64,000 nt of DNA, from positions 372,001 to 436,000 of the forward strand of contig JARWMV010000004.1 in the NCBI GenBank assembly GCA_030998015.1, given 5' to 3'. The DNA comes from Ceratorhiza oryzae-sativae. Its lineage: Eukaryota > Basidiomycota > Agaricomycetes > Cantharellales > Ceratobasidiaceae. The notes beneath the pieces were generated by a model. The model was not told the origin of the DNA. It did not search any database and saw only the letters and a list, made by a program, of their open reading frames with translations. Below, one piece after another: positions 32,772 through 45,412 of the stretch; the stretch's first letter is position 1; each line of letters opens with the position of its first letter. Both the position numbers and the translations under genes were made by a program.

Positions 32772-35700
32772 CGAGCTCATTGCTTAAGATCGCATATACG
32801 TTGTACATACATAGTTGCGCACTGCGAAATATACCTTTGACATCGCATTTGCTGCTTGCATTGTTGCCCACCCAAGACAGCCCATTTAAGAAATTACACC
32901 TGAGAACCGACCATGTCAGATATGAACGTGAGCTCTGGAACGTCCGTATACCGTATCCTGTTGCTCCAAGGCATGGAGAACTTCAACACATGGCGAATCC
33001 AAATGACAGATATCCTTACGGACCTCGACCTTATTGACTATGTTACCGGCGCGAAGAAATTCCCGCCATACTCTATTGTCAGCGTCGTTCATACTCCACC
33101 GAAAGGAGAGGATGGCAAACAACCTGCCGATGTGACCATGCAGACCGAATCTAAGGAATTGAATGACGAGCAAAAGGAATGGTGTAAAGCCAATCGTAAA
33201 GCCCTATCGCAAATCCGACTGCACGTCAACGCGCATGCCCTAACGCATATACAGGGATGTACCACATCGAAGGCAGCGTGGGACTTACTCACCAATACCT
33301 TCCAAGTGCAAGGAACCGTTGGACTAATCGATCTAAGACAGAAGTTCTTTAGTCAGCAAATGACGGATGGCGAGGACATAGAAGAACATATGCGGAAGAT
33401 GCGGGACTGGTTTCAACAAATAAACATTATATCCCCTGCAGCGATTACTGAAGTAGACTGGATTACCACTTTAGTCACGAGTCTACCTGATTCATGGGAC
33501 GCATTTACCCAGTCGGTCGACTTCAACTTTGATTTCAACGATACCAACTTATTGAGCACCAAGATAGCTGACCTCCGATCACGCATACTAGCTGAAGCAC
33601 ACCGCCGGAACAATTGAGACAACTCCAGCAAGACATTTTACACAAACAGTCAGCCACATACTAACCTCAATCGAGCATTTACTCCAAATAAACAAACCCC
33701 ATGCGGTCCCGACAGGGCTAACACGAAGTGCAACAATTGTGGCCACCTTGGCCATTGGGCTGCAGAGTGCCGACAACCTGGGGGCAGTGCATACAAAGGA
33801 GGGAACAATAAACCCCAATACAAACCACAAGGTAAACTAACGTTCAATAGGTTCAAACAATTGAACAATAGGAATAATGCACCGCGTGCGCACATGGTCA
33901 CTGATAAGGGCGTTTCCTCCAGCTCACGTGACAACTTCTCATTCTCAGCGAATGATGAAGACTGGATTCTCATCAGCAGAGCTAATGACTTGTGGGTAGC
34001 AGACAGCGGCACAACGACGCATATAGCACGTGATAAGTCAATTTTTAGTGATTACAAAGACACCATAGGCACTGTACATGGCGTAACAGGAAAGAATGTA
34101 ATTTTGGGTAGAGGAACTGTTACCCTAAGATGCAAGGTTAGTCCCGGCAACACTGAATACAGGTATATTACCTTGAATGATGTCGCGCATGTACCCACAT
34201 GTCCTACTAACCTAATTAGTCTTTCACTTGCAACCGAGCAGGGCCTCGAAGTAAACATGAGTGCAAATAGACTTAGGATATCATCACCTACTGGCGAAAC
34301 CATAGCCCTGGGTGAGAAGACTAAAGAACGAGCCAAAGGTAACTTATGGCATATTCTATGCGAAGCCATCAAAAGCCCCTTGCGCATACATGCGCAGTCC
34401 GGAAAGGGAGTAACTGAGACGGTACTCACTAAACTTACAGGTCGAACATGGCTGGAATGGCACAAGATCTTGGGACATATTAGCGCGACTGCCCTCCAAC
34501 AAATTAAATCAATGGGTGCACTCAAAGGTATGGAAATTTTGGAAGGAAAAGAAGGATTGAATTTTGAATGCGAATCATGCATTAAGGCTAAAATGCATAC
34601 AAGGCCGTTTCCTAAAGAATCGCATACAGATGCAAAAGAGATAGGAGAATTAATAGTTACCGATGTATGGGGACCTGCGAGAACAGCATCTATAGGGAAA
34701 TATTTGTACTATGTATCATTTACTGATGTTGCAACTCGTTTTTCAACTGTATCTTCCATTAGGCACAAAGATGAGACAATAAACGAATACAAATCTTTCG
34801 AAGCGTTTCTAAGTACACAGAAGAATGCTAAAATTAAACATGTACGCTTTGACAATGGAGGGGAGTTTGTGAATGCGGCATGGAAGACACATACTGCAAC
34901 GAAAGGAACAATTCTGGAGACAACAGCACCATATTCATCCCAACAGAATGGGATAGCCGAAAGGCTCAATAGGACGCTCTTGGAACATGCTAGAGCAATG
35001 ATGTTTGAAGCAGGTGCTCCACAGTATCTCTGGAGTGAAGCAGTAGCATATGCGTGCTATCTGAAGAATAGAATGCCTACGCAGATCAGGGGAACCCTCC
35101 AGACAACCCCTTTTGAAAAATTTTGGGGTAAGGTACCCGATGTGAGCCAATTACGACCATGGGGGTCAAAATGCTACATACTGGATCAAGCGGAAAAACG
35201 GTCCAAGCTAGATCCAAAGGCATTTCAAGTGATATTTACAGGAATATCAGACGCACAAGGAAAGTCTTGGAGGTACTACAAACCCGGCACTATGCGCATA
35301 CTCCATTCACGGAATGTTGCGTTCATGCGCCAAGATAATGCAGCAGGGGGAGAGAATGACAACGAAGTACTAGTTCCAATCGCTCCACCTGCTGAGGGGG
35401 AGACAGTGCTAGAAGATTCCAGCAGCTGTGAGCGATTGAAAGGAAATACAGGAACAGGGGGAGACCTACTGACTATAAATGCTGAGCGGAAAATCGAACA
35501 AGAAACACCAACAGTGCATTCATCCCCGAATTCGACTGATTCTAAGCTAGATAACTCATCTACTATATCTACAATTCTCTCTGCACCGCATACAACCCGT
35601 TCAACAACTTCCCGCACTCCTAAATCATCCAAGCCACCTACAGCACCTACACGTACGTCACCTCGCACTGCCACAAAACCATCTAGTGCTAACACCGGTC

Positions 35701-36137
35701 CCTCACGCTCACTCAGTGATATGAAGCCCGGTACCACAATCACAACTCGCAGTGGCAGCACTGGCCAACCTGCCCTGCGACTTGAGTCCTTGCGCGGACC
35801 TATCAAGATTAGTGTCCTGGACGATCAAGGTAACCTACCTATAGCTCAGATACATGGAAGCGAGCTTCCAGACTTACAAAATACCGAAGATTTAACGAAT
35901 GTATGCGTCGACGATAACCAATCTGAGGGCGACAATTGTATTAGCCGACCCACCAGTCCTCCACCTCTTGCCCATCTCGTCCCTTCAGATGAAATCGCTG
36001 AACACCAGTCTAACCAGGCTGCGATTGCTACTGCCAAGGCGATCGAATATGTATTCACGCATGCATTCTATGAAGGAATTGCACACCAATCGTTGCTCAA
36101 TCGCTCGGGATTCGATGAAGATCATCTGACATATGTA

Positions 36138-37410
36138 CTCGCGCTGACATAAAGTTTATGAACACGTGATCATTCTTGCACCCAGGCTGCCCTCTCTTGC
36201 CTTGATAACTCAAAATCGTGTAACTAAAACCTTGTAGCATACATAATAGAAATTGAAGTAGACCATACGAGCTTTCATTAAAACCTAGTGTGTCCACCCT
36301 TGGCCTTCAAAACTGCCTGAACTCGAGCATCCATCTGACCCCATGCATATTCACCTCTCAATAGTAATCGAGTCCCAAGTCCTTCCTGAGCCGCAGCCCA
36401 AAGACGTTCAACACTATTGCCAGACCCCCTAATCTTCGCCACACAGGATTTGAGGATCAGCCATAGAGGCTCGATCGGGTTAAGGTCAGGGGAACTTGGG
36501 GGGTGGGGGAGCTGGGTGATGCCTAGTCGCTTCCGTGCCTGTTGTGTGACTTTTGCACGGTGTGCAGCAGCCCCATCCTCCACAACGAGCATGTCTAGAC
36601 CTTGTTCTTGCCCTACGTGCCTCAGGAAGTCGAGCAGCGGTCCTGAGAGCACTTGATCAATGTAACCCTGAGCTGTCAATCCGCCACCCTTTCTCCGTCC
36701 CTTTGCAGAGATGCTGACTGGTGCGGTTTTGAGGCGGATGAGTGGTCCCTTGTAGCCATAGGCAACACAGGACCATACGCTGAGGGAAATGCGGCCGCTT
36801 CGAAATGTGGGGACAACACATTCGGTAAGATTTTGCTCATTGGTTTTGCGTGTGACCCTCGGGCGGCTAGGTTGCTCTCCGCTCTCAATGTGAGCTTCAT
36901 CAGTCCACCCAACACCTAGCCAGTTCCTCCCTCTGTTATCCCGAGCCCATTGCAGCCGCTTACCAACCGTGGTTCGCTTCAGGTATGGTTTGCGGCGAGC
37001 AACTCTCCGGCGATAGCCCTCCTCGTAAGCGACCCTTCGGACCATTCGCTCGCTGACAAAGCCCAGTCGCTCAGCAATCATTTTGTAGGTGTCAAAACGG
37101 TTCTGGCGGATAGTCCGCATGATAGCACGGCGTGTGGTAGAGCTGATAGTTGGAGGGCGCCCAGAACGAGGCAGAGATTGGATGGAGTGGTGTTTAACAT
37201 TCCTCTCAACAGTATTGTAAGCTACACTGACAGAGACGCCCACTTTCTGCGCAATGTCGCGGTATGCGTAGCCTTCTTTCCGAAGTATAAGAATAGCCCC
37301 TCGCTGGGCCTGTGTGAGCTTGGGAGCATGACCACGCGGCATGGGAAAGGGGAGAGTGCGATGAGAATCAGTCACGTGACGCGCGTTCATAAACTTTATG
37401 TCAGCGCGAG
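36138..37410 (-). mobile_element. Mariner/Tc1 element inside Copia I
   Basis: 1273 bp flanked by TA at 36136-36137 and 37411-37412. The inverted repeats start CTCGCGCTGACATAAAG and are identical for the first 26 bp or so. The insertion lies between integrase and RT of Copia I. It is CpG rich and uninterrupted, and so the youngest-looking element here. Confidence 0.93.
36278..37342 (-). CDS. Mariner/Tc1 DD34E transposase, intact
   Basis: An intact frame of 354 residues. I chose the ATG at 37342 (MPRGHAPKLTQAQRG) because it lies inside the element; the frame extends upstream into Copia I by chance. Residues 1 to about 110 carry the paired helix-turn-helix DNA-binding region (YAYRDIAQKVGVSVSVAYNT) and the GRPP linker (SLPRSGRPPTIS). 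The catalytic triad is complete: GWTDEAHIESG (first Asp), LVVEDGAAAHRAK (second Asp) and SSPDLNPIEPLW (Glu), with 34 residues between the last two, as in Tc1-type DD34E enzymes. It would excise and insert the element at TA in the nucleus. About 68 bp lie between the right end and the start codon. Likely functional or very recently so. Confidence 0.93.
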   Translation of the reverse strand: MPRGHAPKLTQAQRGAILILRKEGYAYRDIAQKVGVSVSVAYNTVERNVKHHSIQSLPRSGRPPTISSTTRRAIMRTIRQNRFDTYKMIAERLGFVSERMVRRVAYEEGYRRRVARRKPYLKRTTVGKRLQWARDNRGRNWLGVGWTDEAHIESGEQPSRPRVTRKTNEQNLTECVVPTFRSGRISLSVWSCVAYGYKGPLIRLKTAPVSISAKGRRKGGGLTAQGYIDQVLSGPLLDFLRHVGQEQGLDMLVVEDGAAAHRAKVTQQARKRLGITQLPHPPSSPDLNPIEPLWLILKSCVAKIRGSGNSVERLWAAAQEGLGTRLLLRGEYAWGQMDARVQAVLKAKGGHTRF

Positions 37411-39122
37411 TACAGGCGATGGGTGGACCTGAGAAGGAAAAGTGGGAGAGGGCGATGCAAGAGGAAATGGCACAACTTGAGCGCATGGGGACGTTCGAAA
37501 GAGTGGAAAGACCTACTGGCATCAATGTAGTCAAGAATGGATGGGTTCTCGAACGCAAACGTGACGAATACGGTCAGATCGCTCGCTATAAGGCTCGCCT
37601 AGTTGCCAAGGGGTACAGTCAAGTTCCTGGCCAGGATTTCTATCACTCCTTCGCCCCTATTGTACATCTCGACTCCCTTCGCATCTTATGCTCGCTAGCC
37701 AACTACTTCGATCTTGACATGCGCCAACTAGACGTTGTATCGGCCTTCCTGAATGGTCACCTCGAAGAAGAAATTTATATGGAGCCAATTACTGGTTTCG
37801 ATGACGGATCTGGACTGGTACTACGCCTCAAACGCTCACTCTATGGCCTTCGACAGGCCAGCTACATATGGAATAAAACTTTTAACGAGTTACTGCTACG
37901 CCTAGGCTATACCCGACTCTTGACGGATTCATGCGTCTACAAACGCGTTATCCAAGCACCCTCTGGTCCGCTTATTTCTTTTCTGGCGATTCACGTCGAT
38001 GACTGTGTACTATTTACATCGCCGAACCACACTAAGGATGCTGTCAATGAGCTACTCCATGCTTTTGACATGTGCGATCTTGGTGAACTCTGCCATTTTA
38101 TTGGCATACAGTTTACTCGCAACAGACATCACCACACCCTCACTCTCTCCCAGCCTACCTACATCAACTCGATCGTTGAAGAGGCTGGATTACTCAGCGC
38201 ATACCCCACCGACACTCCAGCATCGACAACAATGCAACTTACCCGTCACGATGGTGCCTGACCAAATTTTCCTTATGCTCGCTTGATTGGCCGCCTCATG
38301 TATGCGGCCATCTGTACTCGGCCCGACATCACTTTTGCAGTAAACCACCTTACTCAGTTTACTAGCTGCTTCGGACAAGCTCATGTGACGGCGCTTAAGC
38401 GCATTATCTGATACCTCGCTGGTACTATCGGCCACAGATTGACCTATCGCCGTATCGGCGATAACCCACTTGACTTCGGTGAGACCGGATACTCTGATGC
38501 CAATTGGGGGACTAGCCACCTCGATCGAAAATCAATCTCCAGCAATTGCTTCACCCTTGGAGGCGCCGCGATTAGCTGGTCTTCCAGGAAACAGCCGACT
38601 GTCGCTCTATCGACTATGGAGGTGGAATATATGGCGCTTACCCATGCGACGACCCAAGCCCTCTGGATTCGACAATTCTTCGACGAACTCAGACTCAGTG
38701 CCACTGCCCCAACTCTCATTATGTCCGACAACCTCGCCGCTCTTACACTGTCCGTCGAATCGCAATACTGTGGACGATCGAAACATATCGACATACGACA
38801 CCATTTCATTCGCGATTGTATCGAAAAGCGACTCATTTCACCGCTGTACGTCAACACAAAGGACAATATCGCCGATGCGCTTACGAAGCCACTCTCGGCA
38901 ATACAATTCTATAAACTAGTCGACAAGATTATGGGAGATGAAGATAAGGATCTTGAGTATGCAATTGAGATTGAGGAAGTTGATTAATTAGGTACATATA
39001 TGCGTACCAGAATAGCTGTATTAGTCTGAAAATTTAACTTCGGTTTTTTCGACTGCTTTGTCTATACACGAATATACTCTGTTCTTGTCTAAGTTCACAT
39101 GAGCCATGCTCTTGAGGGGGAG

Positions 39123-39395
39123 TGTAGAATACAAATATACAAATACATAGATACATAGATACATATCGAACATGCCAGAATAAACTAGCAATCGCATGAC
39201 TCGTGTAGTACGAATCGCATACTTACTGTAACGTTCTACAATGTACTAGAACGTCTCTTTTCTGTGTATATAAGGAGCTCTGTTTCGCTCCGTAGGCAGT
39301 CACCTGCTCACTCAAATATATTATATTTACCTGTCTTAAGCACACTGCGCTCCACACGTATAGAGTGATATATACATATAGTTTACATTTCAACA
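39123..39395 (+). repeat. 3' LTR of Copia I
   Basis: 273 bp, same length as the 5' LTR, differing at about seven visible sites that are mostly CG against TG or CA. Confidence 0.93.
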
Positions 39396-39873
39396 CCCTC
39401 AAGGACCAATTCAGGGAAGGGTTAAAACCCGAAGTATGACAAGAGATTTTAAGGATTGAAGTACTGGCAAATGAGGCTGAAGGACCATCATATACCCTAG
39501 ATCAACTAATTGACTTTGCCTGCAAAATGGATGACATGCAGTTTGCAAACCAGAAAATGAATGCAAGGACCAGTAACTCATCAAATTCAACCTGGGCACC
39601 AGCAAAATACAAACAAGGGGGGAACAAGCCTTCAGGGACCAGTGGCAAACAGGGGAATACACAAACTAACAACATGGTAAGAATACCAGACAGTGAAAAA
39701 GACAGGCAAAGGAAAGAAGGACTCTGTATCAAATGTGGTAAATCAGGGCATGTCCTGAAGGACTGCTGAGGCCAGTGGACCTACAACAAAGCAAAGATAC
39801 AAGGGAAGGCCAGCAGACAAGTTGAAGAAGAAAGCAGCTCCAAGTTGGAAAACTAATTGGTCCTACCACTTCC

Positions 39874-42800
39874 ATGTTGGAGGACCCTGATGTAACCCCT
39901 ACTGCAGATGTATGTTACCTCAAGAAATCTAGTAATCAATCAATAATATACACTACAGTAGAGGGAATCATGGAACCAGCAAAGACACTGATTGACTCAG
40001 GATCTTCAACCAACTTCATCGATAAGGCCTATTCAAGGGAAAAAGGGATCCAGACCACTCCCCTCAAACACAAGAAATCAATCATGGCCATCAATGGAAA
40101 TGAAATCAACAATGCCATAGAAGAAAGGGCAGAACTAAATATTGAAGTGGAAGGGAAGACACTGAAATGCTCCCTGTATGTGATGACCCTAGGCCACACA
40201 GACATAGTCCTAGGGAAAGAATGGCTTGAGGAAGCAGAACCCATCATAAATTGGAAAGACCTTACCATCTCATACCCAGATGATATCAAGGCAAGGGCAG
40301 CAAGTGAAAACCTACAAATCCCAGAAGAATTTAGGGATTTTGAAGACCTGTTTGGGGAAGAAGGTTTCTGAGAACTTCCGCCCCACTGAGGAAACCTGGA
40401 CTTCAAAATGGACCTGATTGAGGGAGCGGAGCTGCCAAAGCCTGCAAAGAGGTACAGTATGTTGCCAGCAGAAACAAAGGCACTCAGGGAGTACCTAGAG
40501 GAGGAACTAAGAAACAGAAAAATAAGGCCCAGCCAGTCAGTTGTAGCTGCACCCTGTTTCTATGTAAACAAAGCAGATGGAGGGCTTAGGTTGGTAGTCG
40601 ACTACCATAAGATAAATTACATCACCAAGCCAGACAGGTTTCCACTTCCAATTCAAATAGAATTGATTGAGAGACTGAAGGATGCAACCATCTATTCAAA
40701 AATGGATGTTCAATGGGGGTTCAACAATATCAGGGTAAAAGAGGGAGACAAATGGAAAACAGGTTTCAGGACAGGAGAAGGCCAGTTCAAATGCTTGGTC
40801 ATGCCATTCATAGTAAAAGAAGGACCAAGAACCTTTACAAGGTTCATGATGGAAAAGTTCCATGACATAATAGATGATTAAGTGGTAATCTACATGAACA
40901 ATGTACTAGTGTTTTCCAGAAACAGGGAAGAACATGTACAACATGTCAGGGAAGTGTTAAGAAGAATGAGGGAAAACCACCTCTTCCTCAAACCACACAA
41001 GTGTCAGTTCTTTGTGAAGGAGGTAAGCTTCATTGGAATCATCATATCCCCAGAAGGGATATCAATGGAGAAGGAAAAGGTAAAGGCAGTCCTGGAATGG
41101 CCAGAACCTAAAACAGTAAAAGAAGTCCAAGCATTCCTAGGCTTTGTGGGGTTCTATAGAAGGTGGATAGAGAAGTTTAGCACCTTAGCCAAACCCCTCA
41201 CAGATCTCACTCAAAAGGATGTCAAATTCCTGTGGGACAGAAAACAACAAGAAGCATTTGAAGCTATTAAAGAAGCAGTAGCAAGAGAACCAGTCTTAAT
41301 CCACCCAAACCCAAACAAACCATACATACTGGAAACAGATGCCTCAGGAGTGGCCATGGGGGCAGTACTAAGCCAAAAGGGCAACAACAAGCAATTGCAT
41401 CCAATTGCCTTCCTATTGAAGAGCTTCACCCCACCAGAGAAAAAATATGACACCTACAACAAGGAATTGCTTGCAATTGTTAGGTCCTTAGAGCACTGGA
41501 GGCTATACCTAGAAGGGACAGAAGAACCTATTGTGATATACACCGACCATAGGAACCTCCAGTACTGGCAAAATGCCCAGATGTGGAATGGAAGGCACAC
41601 CAGATGGTATCTCACTCTGGCACCCTTCAATTTTCAGATTGTGTATAGACCAGGGAAACTCTCACAGAAGCCAGATGCCCTTTCCAGGAGGAGTGACCAT
41701 TGGGACACCCTTATGGAACCACAGATCATGATTCCAGAAGAAAGGTTCATAGGTTTCAAGGCAGAGCTACAGGGGAACTTCTGGGAGGAGCTTAAAGAAG
41801 CTCAGGAAGAAGACGAATCTATCAGACCCTTAAGGCTGAGTGTGGCAAATAAAGAACAACTACCACCCTCAGTACAGAAGGAATTTAGACAGTATGAAAT
41901 GAAGGAGGGCCTATTAAGGTATGACGATAGGCTCTACATCCCAGATGACAAGGACTTGAGGTTGAGCCTCCTTGAGGAGTGCCATGATGCCCCTGTGGCA
42001 GGTCATCAGAGACAAGCCCGAACACTAGAATTACTATCAAGGGATTACTACTGGCCAGGAATGAAGGCCCAAGTAAACCAATATGTGGAATCTTGTGAAA
42101 CATGTCAAAGGAGCAAAGGACACAAACAAGGGGCTTCCCTGAAGCCCTTATCAATCCTGTGGAAACCATGGGCAGATGTTGCATATGATTTCATTGTCAA
42201 ATTACCAGTCTCAAAAGGGTACAACAGCATCTTGACAGTTGTAGATTGCTTCTCCCAGCAGGCCCATTTTGTACCATGTCTGGAGAGCACCAATGCAGAA
42301 GAACTGGCAGAAATATTCATAAGGGAGGTATGGAGACATTGTGGGACACCAGAAACCACTGTCTCAGACCAAGGGCCAACCTTTAACAGCCAATTCCTAA
42401 AGGCCCTATACAAGGGAATTGGGACAAAGCCCAGATTCTCCACCACCTTCCATTCAGAAATAGATGGACTGTCAGAAAGAATAAATCAATGGGTAGAAGG
42501 ATTCTTAAGAAGCTTCTGCAATTATAGACAAGATGATTGGGTAAAATGGTTACCCATTGCCGAATTCTGCCATAACAACCACACAAATGCTACAACAGGA
42601 CAAACCCTGTTTGAAACAGTATATGGAAAAAACCCAAGATGGGTTGTCTGAGAGGGAGAAGAACTGTCCAAGGCACCTGCTGCAGACAGCATGCATAATC
42701 AAATGGAAAAGGTATGGGATAAGGCAAGAGCCTCAATGGAATTACACCAACAAATGGAAAAGAAAGGGAAGGAATTCAAGGTAGGAGACAAGGTTTGGCT

Positions 42801-43284
42801 GCTCCTAACAAACCTCTCATCCAAGAGACCCTCCAAGAAATTGGACAACCAAAAAGGGGGCCCTTTTGAAATCACAGAGAAGATCTTGTCCCATGCATAT
42901 CACCTGGACCTACCTAAAACCATATGCATACACAATGTATTCCATGTGAATCTCCTCTCGCCATTCACAGAAGATAAAGACTTCCAAAGAAGGCAGGCCA
43001 AACCACCACCAATCATAACAGAAGAAGGAGAGGAGTATGAGGTGGACCACATTGCAAATTATGAATGGTGGAATGGCAAGCTGTTTTACCAAATCAGATG
43101 GAAGGGCTACAACCCAATAGACGATGCAATGGAATGTGCCAGCAAGTTTGCTGACATGAAAGAGGTTCTAAATGACTTGCAATGGTGCTTACCAGATGCA
43201 CCAATGCCAGTCAAGACAAGTCAATCCTCAGATGACTCGAAAGGCAGGCCAAAGAGAAACAAACAAGGATCTGGAAAGCTTTAA
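39874..43284 (+). pseudogene. Pol with chromodomain, Gypsy copy C
   Basis: Protease LIDSGSSTNF near 39990. RT begins about 40400; its active site reads VIYMNNVLVFS near 40888 where copy B has YMDD, so both catalytic Asp are Asn. Stops include TGA at 40369, TAA at 40879 and TGA at 42649. RNase H (ETDASGVAMG near 41334), integrase zinc domain and core form one 589-codon frame (40882-42651). The chromodomain lies near 43040-43190 (LFYQIRWKGYNPIDDAMECA). Fewer frameshifts than copy B but more nonsense and missense changes. Confidence 0.88.
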
Positions 43285-43337
43285 AAAGAGCCATCTGGGA
43301 TACCCAAGAAAGGCCAGAGCCCACTCTACCACCACAC

Positions 43338-44210
43338 TTGCACCACAATACACCTGCAAAGTCTCAAAACATGCCCTTCATCACTCACCCAGTCACACAT
43401 CCCAACTGTTACATACCACTTGTTGAAAATCAGGTGGCCCCACTTTGGCAGCCACCCACCACTAGGCAGCCACCCACCACTAGGCAGCCAGCACCCTACC
43501 CTGGCAGGGAAAATCATCCTAAACTAGGGATGTATTGCTCTAGTGTGGAAGACACCCAGAGGTATGCCAAGTGACTGTTGCCAGGGGCTAACCTAGTGTA
43601 CATCCCAAAGAAGATAAGGGATGAAAGGAACTGGATCAACAATGACAAGTACCTGGATCCCAGGTTAGGGGTCCTGATATGGCATGGAAGCCGGAAGCCA
43701 ACAATGAGAAACACCTTGCTAAGAATGCCAATGTATGTCATTGATGATATTGTGGGACCAATGGTCGACATGGTGGCTGCAGCAGCAAGACAACAGAGGA
43801 GGGCCTCAGGCCAAATGGCAGACAGGGGGGACTGGGAGGTGGAGTGCTGGACCAAGGCATTGTTGGAAGAGTGGAAGTTGACACTGGCCGCACTGTATGT
43901 GGGACTGCTCAAAGCAACTACCACTGATGAAATGTTTACTGCTATCAGGACAAAGCAGGCAAACATGAGCAACTTCTGAAATTGGGTGAAGTTGCACCCA
44001 AACAAAAACACTAATTACGATACAGACATGACAAGCCTTACATTGAGCCTAGAATCACTGGTTGTTGCTGAGGAAGAAGCAAAGCCAGCAATAAAGGAAC
44101 CCACCCTGGACCCAGCTGTTGAGGGAGCCAAACAGGACTGGGACTGGTGGGAAAATGCACTTGTCAAAGCTCTGGAGGAGGTGCCACTGTTGGAACCAGC
44201 CCCCATATGA
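43338..44210 (+). pseudogene. ORF-X, copy C, two TGA stops
   Basis: Same protein as the copy B frame at 19469-21627 but without D3, showing the ancestral empty site. TGA at about 43572-43574 and 43977-43979 break it; at the second the copy B codon is CGA. A 12 bp-type repeat in the Pro-rich N-terminus (PPTTRQ twice) is extra relative to copy B. Both copies end EVPLLEPxPI. Convergent with ORF-Y (77 bp apart). Confidence 0.6.
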
Positions 44211-44287
44211 CCACTTTGCCTCTCACAGATTTTCTCAAATGTATAAGAGTTTTTATTTTACATATCAAACCTAATACATTTTACTCT

Positions 44288-44820
44288 CTATTTACGTTTG
44301 CCCTTGAGGGGCCAGGTATAGGGCTTCTTGCCCTTTGTATCCTTCTTATTGGTCTGAACAACTGACCAGGTGGTGGGCCGCAACCAAGGGGCCTCCCCCC
44401 CTGGGAAGTCAGCCATGTAATTCTGGAAACACCCAGAACCAGACGCTGCAAAGGGTGAAGCCTCATCAAACAAGGGGGCAGAGCCCTCCTCAAAGAATTC
44501 AGCAAGAGTGGCCTGGTGAGACTTCTCCTCAAAGGACTTGTAGTCCTGATCAACAAGTGCCCAGACACACTCAAGGGTGGCCTCATGGGCCTGACCATCA
44601 AGGAGTATGGTCTCTTCTGCAGAGCAAGTAAGTAACGTGAGACTGACAAAGAAGGGGCATATGTACCTGGCACCCCAAGGAAGAACCAGTCCCTGACACC
44701 TCCATAGAAGTCATCAAGGGAGGCATCACACATGGCGTCGCAGTAGGCACAGTACTCCCCCTCAGGGAGAGACCAGCAGGTGCAGTCAAGGGGATCATAG
44801 TTGAGGGTAGTAATGCGCAT
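44288..44820 (-). CDS. ORF-Y, spliced antisense cargo gene (copy C)
   Basis: Exon 1 is 44820-44667 (154 nt, same length as in copy B) and exon 2 is 44616-44288. The 50 bp intron (GTACAT to CTGCAG) is at the same position. About 160 residues, no stops. It keeps the Cys-bearing start (GEYCAYCDAMCDAS), the EEGSAPLFDEASPFAASGSG segment and the basic tail, ending three residues earlier than copy B. An open, correctly spliced frame in an otherwise heavily mutated copy is notable. Function unknown. Confidence 0.62.
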
Positions 44821-45206
44821 AGTAAAGACAAGATGAGGAAGGGAAACAGCAAAACCACAGACATTAAAAAATCACAGTGCAACACAATAACTTGCACAAA
44901 CATCAAAACAAAGCCTGGTCAGATGACACAAACAGACACATGACCATCTGCCAGAAAACAAACAACAAAGCACAGAAATCACATGACCTAGCCTAGTCAT
45001 GTGAATATGCACTATCCCCTAACTCCAGAGGGGTCAGAGAGGGGGCACCGACTGAAGTGGAGGAGCAGAGGCCCCAAGCGTAGCAAGGAATAAGGCTGAC
45101 ACAGGGGAACACAGGAAGGGCACCCCTTGGAGATGCATCATAACCAGCACAAGCCTACATCAGGGAACCACATGACCACAACAAACAGAGAAGGTATATC
45201 TAGGGG
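44821..45206. promoter_or_regulatory. Divergent spacer between ORF-Y and Rep, copy C
   Basis: Counterpart of 22251-22752, with one 61 bp unit (44937-44997) instead of two and with CACGTG sites decayed to CACATG or CATGTG. No gene seen. Confidence 0.5.
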
Positions 45207-45412
45207 ATGCCTTTGGGGGTAAAAGGGGCTATCATCTCATGCCCTCCCCACAAGACACATCTACCTCTAAAAACACCAACGATGCTAAGCAAAGATGTCT
45301 CAAACATGGGAACACCCCAGCCAAACAAATCAAGCACAGGGTGGAGGTTGCCATCACCATTGCTGGCACCCTTGGTATCAAGCCAAGCCCCCTCACCTGC
45401 TTCTACACAGCT

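Larger units (their letters stand above)
32913..38987 (+). pseudogene. Copia I gag-pol polyprotein, three TGA stops and a mariner insertion
   Basis: A single frame of about 1599 residues once the 1275 bp mariner plus duplicated TA (divisible by three) is subtracted. Gag covers residues 1 to about 260, zinc knuckle CNNCGHLGHWAAEC near 33730. Protease LWVADSGTTTHIA near 33990. Integrase zinc domain WLEWHKILGHIS...CESCIKAK (34447-34590) and core with VRFDNGGEF near 34843 and NGIAERLNR near 34945. RT RQLDVVSAFLNGHLEEEIYME near 37720 and IHVDDCVLF near 37990. RNase H SDANWGTSH near 38493. In-frame TGA at 33615, 38259 and 38409 are the only breaks apart from the insertion; all fit CGA>TGA. Confidence 0.88.
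32487..39395 (+). mobile_element. Copia I, containing a mariner/Tc1 insertion
   Basis: LTRs of 273 bp at both ends, target duplication CCCTC at 32482-32486 and 39396-39400. Without the mariner it is 5.63 kb. The primer-binding site GGTTATGAGCCC follows the 5' LTR directly, and a purine tract CTTGAGGGGGAG precedes the 3' LTR. Confidence 0.93.
31107..39769 (+). pseudogene. Gag, Gypsy copy C, split by Copia I
   Basis: The parts are 31107-32486 and 39401-39769. The N-terminal frame stays open over the site of the copy B 2 bp deletion (31107-31757), then meets stops at 31758 (TAG) and 32097 (TGA). The capsid-type part (32163-32486) ends VDWNQEAL at the Copia I insertion and resumes KDQFREGLKPEV after it. 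The zinc knuckle CIKCGKSGHVLKDC is complete here and followed by a stop. Confidence 0.8.

Noticed and set aside
35276..35806. Minus-strand 176-codon frame in Copia I
   Set aside because: It overlaps the Copia I spacer between integrase and RT and has no recognisable domain.
37343..37558. Upstream in-frame extension of the mariner transposase
   Set aside because: It runs past the inverted repeat into Copia I, so it cannot belong to the transposase.
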